45,701 nucleotides of DNA from Gammaproteobacteria bacterium. GTDB taxonomy: Bacteria; Pseudomonadota; Gammaproteobacteria; Ga0077536. The notes beneath the pieces are model-generated. The model did not search any database, had not been told where the DNA came from, and saw only the letters and a list, made by a program, of their open reading frames with translations. The position numbers were made by a program, and so were the translations under genes. This document shows positions 23,260 through 32,011 of the stretch, piece by piece (position 1 is the first letter of the stretch; each line of letters opens with the position of its first letter). The stretch spans positions 1 through 45,701 of the forward strand of contig JAIEQK010000133.1 in NCBI GenBank assembly GCA_019747795.1, given 5' to 3'.

Positions 23260-25734
23260 ATGTCCATCCAGTCGCCCACGTCTCGCCGCCGTCGCGAGAC
23301 ATCCGCCCATCCGCGTGCGGCTCTGCGCGCGCCCCTGACCGCCGCGCTCACGTTCGGCCTGGCCGCGAGCGTCGCGGCGCGCGCCGAGGAGACGCCCGAG
23401 GACACCGTGGTGGTCACCGCCACCCGTGGCCAGTCGCAGTCCATTCTGAGCTCACCGGTGCCGGTCGACTCCATCGATCGCGACCAGCTGCGTTCCGCCG
23501 GCAGCTACGGCGCCGAGTTCGGCCAGGCGCTGCAATCCCTGGTGCCGTCGTTCAACTTCCAGCGCCAGTCGAATTCCGGCGCGGCCGACATCGTGCGCCC
23601 CGCGCAGCTGCGCGGCATGAGCCCGGACCAGGTGCTGGTGCTGGTGAACGGCAAGCGCCGCCACACCACCGCCGTCACCGGCATCGACGCCAAGGTGGGT
23701 CGCGGCACCGCGCCGGTCGACTTCAATTCCCTGCCGACCAACGCCATCGGTCGCGTGGAGGTGTTGCGCGACGGCGCGGGCGCGCAGTACGGCTCGGACG
23801 CCATCGCGGGCGTCATCAACGTGATCCTCGACGAGCGGCCCGAGGGCATCGAGACGCGCTTCAGCTACGGCGGTCACGTCACCGGCTTCGATCCGACCGG
23901 CGAGACCCTGACCGATGGCGGCACCTTCAACGCCAGCGGCTCGGCGGGCCTGCCGCTGCCCGGCAACGGCTTCCTGCGCACCGGCTTCGAGTACCGCGAC
24001 CGCGGCGAGACCGACCGCGCGGGCCTGGACCAGGTGCCGTTCTTCGAGGACGCGGGCAACATCCCGCTGGTCGGCGGGCGGCAGAACTTCAAGCCCGGCG
24101 ACGGCGCGAGCGAGGACGTCAACCTGTGGCTGAACAGCGGCATGGGTCTCACCGACAGCACCGAGCTGTACGGCTTCGCGACCTACAACCACCGCGATGC
24201 CGAGGGCACGGGCTTCTTCCGCTACCCGATCTCGAGCGCCAACCTGCGCGCGGTCTATCCCTTCGGCTACCGGCCGATCACGACCGGTGACAACGAGGAC
24301 ATCGCCGGCACCGGCGGCGTGCGCGGCGAGTTCGCGGCGTGGAACTGGGACGCGAGCCTGTCCTACGGCGTGAACGATTTCGAGAGCGGCGTGCGCCGCT
24401 CGCTCAATCCCGCGCTCGGCGTGACCAGTCCGACCGAGTTCCGTTCGGGCAACTACCAGAACGACCTGCTGAGCTTGAACCTCGACGTGAACCGCGGTTT
24501 CGCGGTGGGCCTCGCCTCGCCGCTGACGGTCGCGAGCGGCTTCGAATACCGCCACCAGGGCTTCGAGAGCCGCGCTGGCGAGCCGGCCTCGTTCGCCTCC
24601 GGTCCGCTGGCCGGTCCGCCGACCTTCGCCGCGATCGGTGCGCAGGCCGGCGGCGGTCTCCTGCCCGGCGAGGAGCGGGATCTGAATCGCGACGTGTACA
24701 GCGTCTACACCGAGCTCTCGGCCGACGTCGTCGAAAACGTGCTGGTGACGCTCGCGGGCCGCTACGAGAACGCGAGCGACTTCGGCGACTCCTGGTCCGG
24801 CAAGTTCGCCACGCGCTGGGAATTCGTGCCGGGCTACGCGCTGCGCGGCGCGGTGTCCAACAGCTTCCGCGCGCCGTCGCTGGTGCAGCTCGGTTTCGGT
24901 ACCTCGTCGTCGAGCTTCGGCGCGGGCGGCATCCTGACCACCGTCAACACCCTGCCGGTGGATGACCCGGTGGCGCGTGCGCTTGGCGCGGACGACCTGG
25001 AAGCCGAGACCTCGATGAACTACAGCGTGGGTCTGACCGGCCAGCTGCCGCGGGACATCGCGCTCACCATCGACTTCTACCGCATCGACGTCGACGATCG
25101 CATCACCTTGAGCGAGCGCATCGACTGCGTCGCGCCGAACGTCACGCCGGATGCCGCCGCGCGCTGCGCGGCGCGCAACATCACCGCCGCCAACTTCTTC
25201 ACCAACGCGGTCGACACCCGTACTCAAGGTGTGGACGTGGTCGCCACGCACGGCGAGCCGCTCGGGCGCGGCCACCTCGACGTGTCGGCGGCCTACGCCT
25301 ACAACCGCACCAAGATCCAGAACATCAACGATCCCCTGATCGCTGGTGTGGTGCTGGTCGGCGTGGAGGAGAGCAACACGCTGGAGAGCGCGGCGCCGCG
25401 CCATCGCGCGATCCTCACCACCACCTGGAAGGACCAGGTCTTCAGCGTGCTGGGGCGCTTGACCTACTTTGGCGAGACGACCCGCGTGTTCAACTTCGGC
25501 GGCGGTTTCGAGCCCGAGCAGACCTACGGCGGCGAGTGGCAGTTCGATACCGAGCTCGCCGCGCGCGTGGCCCAGCACGTGGAACTCTTCGTCGGCGCGA
25601 CCAACCTGTTCGACAACTACCCGGACAAGTCCATCGCCGACATTTCCTACTTCGGCAACCTGCCCTACGACGTGCTGTCGCCCATCGGCTTCAACGGACG
25701 CTTCGTGTATGCCGGCGCGCGGCTGGACTTCTAG
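23260..25734 (+). CDS. TonB-dependent outer-membrane receptor
   Basis: An 824-residue outer-membrane receptor. A long N-terminal region with a hydrophobic stretch (LTAALTFGLAASVAARA) ends in a signal-peptidase site. The TonB box region follows (EDTVVVTATRGQ, about 47-58). The plug domain contains LRGMSPDQVLVLVNGKRRHTTAV, FNSLPTNAIGRVEVLRDGAGAQYGSDAIAGVINVIL (about 165-200), all standard. The 22-strand barrel ends in YAGARLDF with a terminal Phe, as needed for Bam-dependent insertion. The LVNGKRRH subtype is common in large receptor families of oligotrophic proteobacteria, and the ligand is unknown. GGGAG lies 11 bases before ATG 23260. Its gene lies between an LLM monooxygenase and a DUF3574 gene whose start overlaps its end. 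Confidence 0.93.
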   Translation: MSIQSPTSRRRRETSAHPRAALRAPLTAALTFGLAASVAARAEETPEDTVVVTATRGQSQSILSSPVPVDSIDRDQLRSAGSYGAEFGQALQSLVPSFNFQRQSNSGAADIVRPAQLRGMSPDQVLVLVNGKRRHTTAVTGIDAKVGRGTAPVDFNSLPTNAIGRVEVLRDGAGAQYGSDAIAGVINVILDERPEGIETRFSYGGHVTGFDPTGETLTDGGTFNASGSAGLPLPGNGFLRTGFEYRDRGETDRAGLDQVPFFEDAGNIPLVGGRQNFKPGDGASEDVNLWLNSGMGLTDSTELYGFATYNHRDAEGTGFFRYPISSANLRAVYPFGYRPITTGDNEDIAGTGGVRGEFAAWNWDASLSYGVNDFESGVRRSLNPALGVTSPTEFRSGNYQNDLLSLNLDVNRGFAVGLASPLTVASGFEYRHQGFESRAGEPASFASGPLAGPPTFAAIGAQAGGGLLPGEERDLNRDVYSVYTELSADVVENVLVTLAGRYENASDFGDSWSGKFATRWEFVPGYALRGAVSNSFRAPSLVQLGFGTSSSSFGAGGILTTVNTLPVDDPVARALGADDLEAETSMNYSVGLTGQLPRDIALTIDFYRIDVDDRITLSERIDCVAPNVTPDAAARCAARNITAANFFTNAVDTRTQGVDVVATHGEPLGRGHLDVSAAYAYNRTKIQNINDPLIAGVVLVGVEESNTLESAAPRHRAILTTTWKDQVFSVLGRLTYFGETTRVFNFGGGFEPEQTYGGEWQFDTELAARVAQHVELFVGATNLFDNYPDKSIADISYFGNLPYDVLSPIGFNGRFVYAGARLDF

Positions 25735-26131
25735 GCGCGGGCTCGCGCTGGCGCTGCTCGTGTGCAGCGCCGGCGCGGCGGCGGACGGCGCAGCCTGCGC
25801 GCCGCCGGCGCAGCCCATGGCGCGCGTGCAGCTGCTCTTCGGCAGCACCATCGACGGCGAGCGCACGCTCGGCGAAGACGAGTGGCGACGCTTCGTCGAC
25901 GAAGAGGTCACCCCGCGTTTTCCGGAGGGCCTGACCGAGCTGAGTGGTCACGGGCAGTGGCGTCGACCGGATGGCGTGATCTCCCACGAACCGTCGCGTG
26001 TGCTGCTCATGTGGTACACGCCGGGCCAGGACCGCGGCCGCGACATCGAGGCGGTGCGCGAGGCCTACAAGACCCGGTTCAAGCAGTTGTCGGTGATGCG
26101 GGTCGACGGGATGGACTGCGTGTCGTTCTGA
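25709..26131 (+). CDS. DUF3574 family exported protein
   Basis: A 140-residue protein with a short signal peptide (MPARGWTSRRGLALALLVCSAGAAADG). The mature part reads MARVQLLFGSTIDGERTLGEDEWRRFVDEEVTPRFPEGLTELSGHGQWRRPDG..SRVLLMWY and ends IEAVREAYKTRFKQLSVMRVDGMDCVSF, which matches DUF3574 throughout (LxFG, TPRFPxGLT, GQWR, YKxRFxQxSV, CVSF). The function of DUF3574 is unknown. The ATG at 25709 lies within the last 26 bases of the receptor gene in another frame, so the two are probably translated from one message. Two cysteines (about 31 and 137) could pair in the periplasm. Its position behind a TonB receptor may indicate a role in handling the imported ligand, but this is inference. Confidence 0.83.
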   Translation: MPARGWTSRRGLALALLVCSAGAAADGAACAPPAQPMARVQLLFGSTIDGERTLGEDEWRRFVDEEVTPRFPEGLTELSGHGQWRRPDGVISHEPSRVLLMWYTPGQDRGRDIEAVREAYKTRFKQLSVMRVDGMDCVSF

Positions 26132-26145
26132 GCGAGGGTGCTTGT

Positions 26146-26240
26146 GCGCCGTGCATGGCCGGTTGAAACCGGCCCTACAGAGCACTGAAACGCCTGGGCT
26201 GTGCAATGTAGGGCGGGTTTCAACCCGCCATGCAAGGCGC
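26146..26240. repeat. Inverted REP pair (BIME-like) between convergent genes
   Basis: Two copies of a palindromic unit face each other: GGCCGGTTGAAACCGGCC with flank CTACA (left, about 26146-26179) and TGTAGGGCGGGTTTCAACCCGCC (right, 26207-26240). The left arm is nearly the reverse complement of the right, extending through GCGCC and TGCATGG on the outside. The internal hairpin stems differ by compensatory changes (CCGG versus CGGG), so each still folds. It fills the gap between the convergent DUF3574 and monooxygenase genes and may terminate both. Confidence 0.85.
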
Positions 26241-26257
26241 CCGCGGCAATGTCGGTG

Positions 26258-27619
26258 TCAACGCCGGTACGACGCCCCCACGTGCGGCGCGCTCAACTTA
26301 GGCCCCTTGCCGAACAGCTTCTCGCGCAGCGTGCCGGCGCGGTATTCGCGCTGGTGTACGCCACGGCGCTGCAGCTCCGGCACCACCAAGGCGACGAAGT
26401 CTTCGAAGGTCTCGTGCGCGACGACGTAGGTGAGATTGAAGCCGTCCACGCCGGTCTCCGCCTGGAACGCCTGCAGGCGGTCCGCGATCTCCACCGGCGT
26501 GCCGACCGCGAGCGGCCCGCGACCGCCGATGCCCACCCACTCGGCGATCTCGCGCACCGTCCAGCGGCGCGTGGGGTCGGCCTTGGTGAAGGATTCGAGT
26601 GCCGAGCGGTTGGCGTCGCGCTCGCTGTACTCGACCACGTCGTTCTCGGCGAGCGCACCTAGATCGACTCCCGTCCAGCCCGACATCAGCGCGAGCGCGC
26701 CGTCCAGGCTGACGTGCCCGCGGCACTCGGCGTACTTGTCCTCGGCCTCAGCCTGGGTGGGCGCGGTGATGGCGGTGAACATCGCGTAGATGAGGATGTC
26801 CGCCGGATCTCGCCCCACGGAGACTGCGGTGGCGCGAATGTCGTCCACGTAGGACTTCACGATGGCCGGCGTCGGGCCGTTCACGAACACGCATTCCGCG
26901 TGGCGCGCGGCGAAGGTCTTGCCGCGCGCCGAGGCGCCGGCCTGGTAGAGCAGCGGCGTGCGTTGCGGTGACGGTTCGCACAAATGAATGCCCGGCACCT
27001 GGTAGTTCGCGCCGTGGTGCGCGATGGGATGCACCTTGGTCGGGTCGGTGAACACGCCGCGCGCGCGGTCGCGCACCACCGCGTCGTCCTCCCAGCAGCC
27101 TTCCCACAGCTTGTAGCAGACCTCCATGTATTCCTCGGCGAGCTCGTAGCGGTCGTCGTGCGCCATCTGCCGGGTGAGGCCCATGTTGCGCGCCGCGCTG
27201 TCCAGGTAGGAGGTGACGATGTTCCAGCCGACGCGCCCGTCGGTCAGGTGATCGAGGGTCGACATGCGCCGCGCGAAGGGATAGGGATGCTCGTAGGTCA
27301 GCGCGCAGGTCACGCCGAAGCCCAGGTTCGAGGTGACGCCCGCCATCAGCGGCACCAGGAGCAACGGGTCGTTCACCGGCACCTGCACCGCGTCGATCAG
27401 CGCCGCGTCGGCGGTGCCGCGAAAGACGTCGTAGACGCCGAGCACGTCGGCCAGGAACACGCCGTCGAAGCAGCCGCGTTCGAGCGTGCGTGCCAGCGAA
27501 GTCCAGTAGTCCGCATGGCGGTAGCGCGCGGAGTTGTCACGCGGGTGGCGCCACAGGCCGGTGGCCTGGTGGCCCACGCAGTTCATGGCGAAGGCGTTCA
27601 AGCGGATGGGTTTCTGCAT
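26258..27619 (-). CDS. LLM-class flavin-dependent monooxygenase (DszA/SfnG-like)
   Basis: A 453-residue FMNH2-dependent monooxygenase. It begins MQKPIRLNAFAMNCVGHQATGLWRHPRDNS and has ARTLERGCFDGVFLADVLGVYDVFRG, FARRMSTLDHLTDGRVGWNIVTSYLDSAARNMG, DPTKVHPIAHHGANYQVPG and LLYQAGASARGKTFAARHAECVFV; these are in the order and form expected of the DszA/NtaA group. The C-terminus VPELQRRGVHQREYRAGTLREKLFG is also conserved, and the first monooxygenase here has the equivalent VPELQRRGLFRRRYAGETLREHLG. The two are clearly related but divergent (different substrate-pocket regions). The gene is alone on the minus strand. Substrate is unknown; alkyl-sulfone, alkane-sulfide and nitrilotriacetate-type molecules are all possible. 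Confidence 0.9.
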   Translation of the reverse strand: MQKPIRLNAFAMNCVGHQATGLWRHPRDNSARYRHADYWTSLARTLERGCFDGVFLADVLGVYDVFRGTADAALIDAVQVPVNDPLLLVPLMAGVTSNLGFGVTCALTYEHPYPFARRMSTLDHLTDGRVGWNIVTSYLDSAARNMGLTRQMAHDDRYELAEEYMEVCYKLWEGCWEDDAVVRDRARGVFTDPTKVHPIAHHGANYQVPGIHLCEPSPQRTPLLYQAGASARGKTFAARHAECVFVNGPTPAIVKSYVDDIRATAVSVGRDPADILIYAMFTAITAPTQAEAEDKYAECRGHVSLDGALALMSGWTGVDLGALAENDVVEYSERDANRSALESFTKADPTRRWTVREIAEWVGIGGRGPLAVGTPVEIADRLQAFQAETGVDGFNLTYVVAHETFEDFVALVVPELQRRGVHQREYRAGTLREKLFGKGPKLSAPHVGASYRR

Positions 27620-27710
27620 GGGGCGAGCATAGCGCAGCCCGCCGTCGTCCTCGCCCTTGGCGGCCGCGCCGGCGCGTGGCGCCGGCGTCGGCAGCGAGCG
27701 CTGCGCGCGC

Positions 27711-30497
27711 TCAGGTGCGCGCCAGCAGTTCCTTGACCGCCTTGGTCAGCGCTTCGTTCGGCTTGCGCTCCAGCATCTTCTCGAGCAGCGCCTTGGCTTC
27801 GGCGTTGCGCTTGGCGCCAAGCAATGCTTCCGCCTGGTGCAGCTGGTAGGTGGGGTTGTCAGGGCTGGCCTTGATGACCTTGTCCCACAGCCCGAACGCT
27901 TCCTCGTGCTTGCCCTGCTGGGCCAGGATGACCGCCATGGTATCCATCACGGCGGGCTGGTTGGGTTCGCGGGCCAGGGCCTGCCGCGCATAGTCGAGCG
28001 CTTCGGCCGGGGCCTTTTCGCGCAGCAGCCAGGCGAGGTTGTTCATCGCGACCGTGTTGGTCGGCTCGACCGCCAGCAGCCGCTTGAAGACCTCGATGGC
28101 CGCCGGTTCGTCCGCGGCCCGCAGCAGGAATTCGCCCAGCGTGTAGAGCGACGGCGGATCCTTGGGACGCTCGGCGACGAAGCCTTCGAGCACGGCGCGC
28201 CCTTCGCCCGTGTGACCGGCGGCCGCGTGGGCCTGCGCGAGCCCGACCGCGGTCGGGAGCGAGGGCCGCAGCTTGTAGGCCTGGTTGAGCGAGACGACGG
28301 CGTTGGTCGCATCGCCCTGGGCGAGGCGCACCTGGCCCTGCAGGTACACGGCATCGGCGTTGCCCGGATCGCTCTTGACCATGCGGTCGACGAGCGCGGC
28401 GGCCTCCGCCAGCTTGCCACGCTTGAGCTCCAGCCGGGCGAGCGCCAGTGCCGGTGCGATGCGGAACGGCTCGATGTCGAGCGCGCGCCGCAGCGCGGCC
28501 TCGGTGGCGTCTTCGTCGCCCGTCGCGGCCTGGGCCTGCGCCAGGGCGAACTGCACCTCGTCATCCTTGGGATTGCTCTGGGCAAGCTTGCCGAGCACGG
28601 CGACGGCATCCTTGGGCCGCTCGGCGCGCATGTAGGCGGTGGCGAGCTGGCGCGCGAACTCGCCCTGCTTCGGCACCATGGCCAGGCCTTCCTCGAGCGT
28701 GGCGATCGCCTCGTCGTTGCGCTTGGCGGCAGCCAGGAGGCTGTACAGGCTGAGTCGAGGGCCGGCCACCTTGGGCTGGAGCGCGAGCACCTGCCGGAGC
28801 GTGGCCTCGGTGGCCGCCAGGTCGCCGCGGCGCCTATCGATTTCCGCCAGCACCATCAGCAGGCCGATGTGCTTGGGGTTCTGCTTGAGGCCGTCGGCGA
28901 CGACCGCGCGGGCCTCGTCCAGCTTGCCTTCGGCGACGAAGCTCAGCGCCAGGTTGTTGGTTGCCTCGCCGAAGTCCGGTTTCAAGGCCAACGCCCGCTG
29001 AAAGGCCTCGCGCGCCTTGTCCGCCGCGCCGCGCTGCTGGTTGGCCATGCCCAGCAGGTTGTGGGTCAGCGCGTCCTTCGGATCGGCGCTCAGGAGCGCG
29101 TTCAGCAGGCTCATGGCCTTGTCGGTGTCGCCGCGTTCGAGCGCGCGCGCCGCGTCGAGATGCTTGTCGTCGGTGGAGCTCGACGTCTCGGCGGGCGCCT
29201 CGGCGGCTGTCTCCTCGGTGGTCGAGGGCACGACCGTGCCGAGCCCGATTTGCACGAAGCTGGCGGGCAGGGTGGCGCCCTGCCTCTCACCGCGAGCCAC
29301 CTCAGCCGCCACTTGCTGGGCGTCGCCGCTCTCGAGCGCCGAATTCAGCGCAGCTGCCATCTTGCCGAGGGTGTCCGCGCCCGTCACGGATTGCAGCGTG
29401 GCCATGCCGGCCTTGTAGTCCTGTTTCCTGGCCTGCACCACCGCGAGCAGCAGTTTCGCTTCACGCAGGAAAGGCATGGCGACCGCGGCCTTGTTGGCGT
29501 ACTGCTCGGCCTGCTCCAGCTTGTCCTGGCGCAGCAGCACCACCGCCAGGTAGAGCATGGAGGGACCGTGCTGGTCATAGCGGGCGAGGGCGGTCTCGAA
29601 CGCGGTGCGCGCGTCCTCGTTGGCGCCCTTCAGGAGCGCGCTGAGACCCTTCACGTACTCGACGTAGGGATGGTTGTTGTCGACCTTCTGGGCCGCGGCG
29701 GCGATGTCGCCGTCCGCCTTCTCGTTCTCGTTCCGCGCCAGCCGCACGACGGCGCGACTCAGCAGTTCGTAGGCGTTGTTGGGTCGCGCGGCGATGGCCT
29801 TGGTGTAGTAGTCCTCGGCCGCGCTCAGGTCACCCTGGATACGCTGGGCGTCACCGAGCAGGGAGAGCGCGGGCGCGTATTTGGGGTCGATGGCGATGGC
29901 CTTGTTCAACCATGCCATGGCCTTGGACGCGTCCTGCTGGGCGCTCAGGCGGGCGAGGCCGACCATCGCATCGAGGCACTTGGGATCCTGGGCGAGGGCC
30001 TGGTCGAAGCGCTCGCGCGCGGTCTGCCAGGCACGTCCGCCGGCGGCGCAGTCGCCGCGCGCGCTGGTCAGCGTCGCACGGTCCGCGGCCGGCAGCGCGG
30101 CGAAGGCCTCGGGCGTCAGGCTGGTCGACACCAGCGCGTCGAGCTTGTCGCAATCGCCCCCGAGGGCATAGGCCCGCCCCAGCGAAGCGGCGACCTGGGG
30201 CAGCGGCAGGCCGTTGCGCTGGGCGCGCTCGAATTCTCCCTGCGCCGCCTTGGCCACCTCGTTCGCGAGGTAGATCTGCCCGAGCAGGAAGCGGCCTTCA
30301 GGATTTTCCGGTTCCGACTTCAGAAACTGCTTGGCCTGGACTTCCGCGGTGGCGAGGTCCCCGCCGGAGAAGGAAGTGCGAATGGAGGCCAGGTCCGCGC
30401 CGCCGGAACTCTTGCTGCAGGCAGCCATGAGGGCGACGGTCAGCATCAGGGCGTGGCGCGGTTGCGGCCGCGGCCGCGACGGGATGGTGGTGATCAC
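27711..30497 (-). CDS. prsT: PEP-CTERM system TPR-repeat lipoprotein PrsT
   Basis: A 928-residue lipoprotein made almost entirely of tetratricopeptide repeats. The start is a GTG with GAGAGGA 6 bases upstream: VITTIPSRPRPQPRHALMLTVALMAAC, whose LMAAC is a lipobox. About twenty TPR helical pairs follow (for example NPEGRFLLGQIYLANEVAKAAQGEFERA, NAYELLSRAVVRLARNENEKADGDI). A Ser/Thr/Glu-rich linker at about 430-455 (TEETAAEAPAETSSSTDDK) divides the repeats into two blocks. Length and layout agree with TIGR02917, PrsT, which is found in genomes having PEP-CTERM/exosortase systems and is linked to exopolysaccharide export. The PEP-CTERM gene is directly upstream, separated by a terminator, so prsT needs its own promoter. 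No exosortase (epsH) is in this window. Confidence 0.88.
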   Translation of the reverse strand: MITTIPSRPRPQPRHALMLTVALMAACSKSSGGADLASIRTSFSGGDLATAEVQAKQFLKSEPENPEGRFLLGQIYLANEVAKAAQGEFERAQRNGLPLPQVAASLGRAYALGGDCDKLDALVSTSLTPEAFAALPAADRATLTSARGDCAAGGRAWQTARERFDQALAQDPKCLDAMVGLARLSAQQDASKAMAWLNKAIAIDPKYAPALSLLGDAQRIQGDLSAAEDYYTKAIAARPNNAYELLSRAVVRLARNENEKADGDIAAAAQKVDNNHPYVEYVKGLSALLKGANEDARTAFETALARYDQHGPSMLYLAVVLLRQDKLEQAEQYANKAAVAMPFLREAKLLLAVVQARKQDYKAGMATLQSVTGADTLGKMAAALNSALESGDAQQVAAEVARGERQGATLPASFVQIGLGTVVPSTTEETAAEAPAETSSSTDDKHLDAARALERGDTDKAMSLLNALLSADPKDALTHNLLGMANQQRGAADKAREAFQRALALKPDFGEATNNLALSFVAEGKLDEARAVVADGLKQNPKHIGLLMVLAEIDRRRGDLAATEATLRQVLALQPKVAGPRLSLYSLLAAAKRNDEAIATLEEGLAMVPKQGEFARQLATAYMRAERPKDAVAVLGKLAQSNPKDDEVQFALAQAQAATGDEDATEAALRRALDIEPFRIAPALALARLELKRGKLAEAAALVDRMVKSDPGNADAVYLQGQVRLAQGDATNAVVSLNQAYKLRPSLPTAVGLAQAHAAAGHTGEGRAVLEGFVAERPKDPPSLYTLGEFLLRAADEPAAIEVFKRLLAVEPTNTVAMNNLAWLLREKAPAEALDYARQALAREPNQPAVMDTMAVILAQQGKHEEAFGLWDKVIKASPDNPTYQLHQAEALLGAKRNAEAKALLEKMLERKPNEALTKAVKELLART

Positions 30498-30834
30498 TGG
30501 TGTCCTCTCGCATGAATCCTGTAGCGAAGCAGTACTGCGGTTCGCCTCGATGGGCTCGGTCCCGCGCCGCTCTGCCTGGGGAGCGCGCATACGCGCCGTG
30601 GCGTCATTGTCCAGGGCGCGTGGGGAAAAGGGTATCGGCAGCGTGCGCCGATGCAACAGGGGCCGCAGAACGGACCGGGCCACGGGGGCCGGTTCGTGCC
30701 GCGCGGGGCGGACGTTGCGAGACCCTCGCGATGAGGGCGCGAGGCGCACAAAAAAAAGCGGCGCCCCGTGGGGCGCCGCTCGATACTCGTCATGGCAGGG
30801 TCCGCGGGTTGCCCCGCGGACCGGCCCGGCGAAC
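30498..30834. other. Intergenic region between PEP-CTERM gene and prsT
   Basis: A 337-base gap with one strong terminator (30749-30780). The remaining 250 bases upstream of prsT show no convincing promoter; TTGCAT followed after 16 bases by TACCCT (minus strand, around 30625-30655) is a weak sigma-70 candidate only. No RNA gene or small open frame with a ribosome binding site was recognised. Confidence 0.5.
30749..30780 (-). terminator. Rho-independent terminator of the PEP-CTERM gene
   Basis: On the minus strand AGCGGCGCCCC and GGGGCGCCGCT form an 11-bp GC-rich stem around a two-base AC centre (30780-30757), followed by a run of eight T (30757-30750). It stands 55 bases past the stop codon of the PEP-CTERM gene and is the clearest terminator in the window. 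Confidence 0.93.
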
Positions 30835-31824
30835 TTACGCGCGCTTGCGGCGGCGCAGGTTCAGACCGGCGCCCAGCAGGCCGAGGCCCAGCAGGCTCAC
30901 CATGCCCGGCTCCGCGACGGTGAAGGCGCGGCCCGGGTCGTTGCTACGCAGGCCGACGATGCCGTTTGCCGGATCCGACCAGGCCGGCAGCAGGTTGAAG
31001 AACGTGCCGAATCGCAGGTCGCGCTGCTCGCCCAGTTCGCCAAACGCGCCGTCACCGTCGGTATCGACGTGGAACCAGTTGCCATTCAGCGCCGGCGCCC
31101 ACGCACCGTCAGCTCCGTCGATCTTGCCGTCGTTGTTGATGTCAACCACGTCGGCGAAGAACTGTGCCAAACCCTGGCCGTCCGGCGAGGTGAGCGAGGT
31201 CGGGTCGATGTCGCTGCGCAGGGTGTTGAAGTTATCACCGTTGATGATGCCGGGCTTGAACTGCAGACGCACCACCAGCTGCCCGTCGGTGAACTTGCCC
31301 GCCTGGTTGGCCGCCGTGCGGCTGGTCGGCGAGAAGCCACCGTTCAGGTCATTCTGGTCAATGTCGTCGGTCGCGGCGTCTTCCCAGTAGATGTCGATCC
31401 AGCCGCCGGTGGCGGTGGTCTGACCGGTGAGGGAGATGCCATAAAAGATGCCGCTAATCTGCCCCTGGTTAGTGACAATGTCACCAATGACAGGGAAGGT
31501 CGAGATGTCCGCGATACCGTCGTCAGCGAAGAAGGTGGTGCCTCCGGCGATGTCCCTGTTCGGAACGGTAACGCCGCCGCGCTGCATGGACGAAATGTTG
31601 AACACGCCCCAGTTGCCTTCAGAGGCCGGGGTGTCCGGAATGTTGTCGCCGGTGACGTCGATGCTGCCGCCGGGCACCACGATGCCGTTGGTGCCGCTGA
31701 CCTGCTCCAGGTTGTTGAACTGGAAGTAGATCGGCGCGGCCGGGGGCAGCGTGATCGGGGCCGCTTGGGCGGCGCCGGCACCGAGAGCCAGGGCGATGGC
31801 CGCGGAGGTGAGGGTCTTGCGCAT
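30835..31824 (-). CDS. PEP-CTERM sorting-domain protein with EF-hand/dockerin-like loops
   Basis: A 329-residue exported protein. MRKTLTSAAIALALGAGAAQA is a signal peptide. The C-terminus VAEPGMVSLLGLGLLGAGLNLRRRKRA is a PEP-CTERM tail: short motif, one hydrophobic helix and an Arg cluster, to be processed by an exosortase. The usual PEP is AEP here. The body has Asp-rich loops such as DINNDGKIDGAD (about 227-238), which fits the Dx(D/N)xDGx(I/V)xxx(D/E) calcium-binding pattern of EF-hands and dockerins, and DTDGDGAFGELGE nearby. AGGAG stands 7 bases upstream of ATG 31824. PEP-CTERM proteins are commonly part of extracellular matrix or floc formation. Expression is probably from the sigma-54-type promoter upstream and ends at the strong terminator downstream. 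Confidence 0.87.
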   Translation of the reverse strand: MRKTLTSAAIALALGAGAAQAAPITLPPAAPIYFQFNNLEQVSGTNGIVVPGGSIDVTGDNIPDTPASEGNWGVFNISSMQRGGVTVPNRDIAGGTTFFADDGIADISTFPVIGDIVTNQGQISGIFYGISLTGQTTATGGWIDIYWEDAATDDIDQNDLNGGFSPTSRTAANQAGKFTDGQLVVRLQFKPGIINGDNFNTLRSDIDPTSLTSPDGQGLAQFFADVVDINNDGKIDGADGAWAPALNGNWFHVDTDGDGAFGELGEQRDLRFGTFFNLLPAWSDPANGIVGLRSNDPGRAFTVAEPGMVSLLGLGLLGAGLNLRRRKRA

Positions 31825-31923
31825 TGGATAGCTCCTAATTGCTCTTTCTGGTGCCTGCTTCGGCAGGCTTCCCGAACACTGGCGCCGCTCTTCGTGGCCC
31901 GGGTATTCGCATGGCGGACATTA

Positions 31924-31939
31924 GGCAAAAGCTGGGCCA
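31924..31939 (-). promoter_or_regulatory. Sigma-54 (-24/-12) promoter of the PEP-CTERM gene
   Basis: On the minus strand TGGCCCAGCTTTTGCC (31939-31924) matches the sigma-54 consensus TGGCACGNNNNTTGCW at all invariant positions (GG at -24, GC at -12, correct spacing) and misses only three of the weaker ones. Transcription would start about 12 bases downstream, leaving a leader of roughly 88 bases before ATG 31824. PEP-CTERM genes in other proteobacteria are known to be controlled by RpoN with the two-component pair PrsK/PrsR. Confidence 0.72.
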
Positions 31940-32011
31940 GAATTGAAATCTTCCCCCTGGCCAATGGCTTAGGGCTGCTTAACGGGGGTTAACAATCTCG
32001 CCGACCCCAAA

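Noticed and set aside
23452-25911. 819-residue minus-strand open frame opposite the TonB receptor
   Set aside because: Shadow of the receptor gene; no signal peptide or recognisable motif.
27657-30515. 952-residue plus-strand open frame opposite prsT
   Set aside because: Low-complexity Arg/Gly/Leu/Val translation produced by the TPR gene on the other strand.
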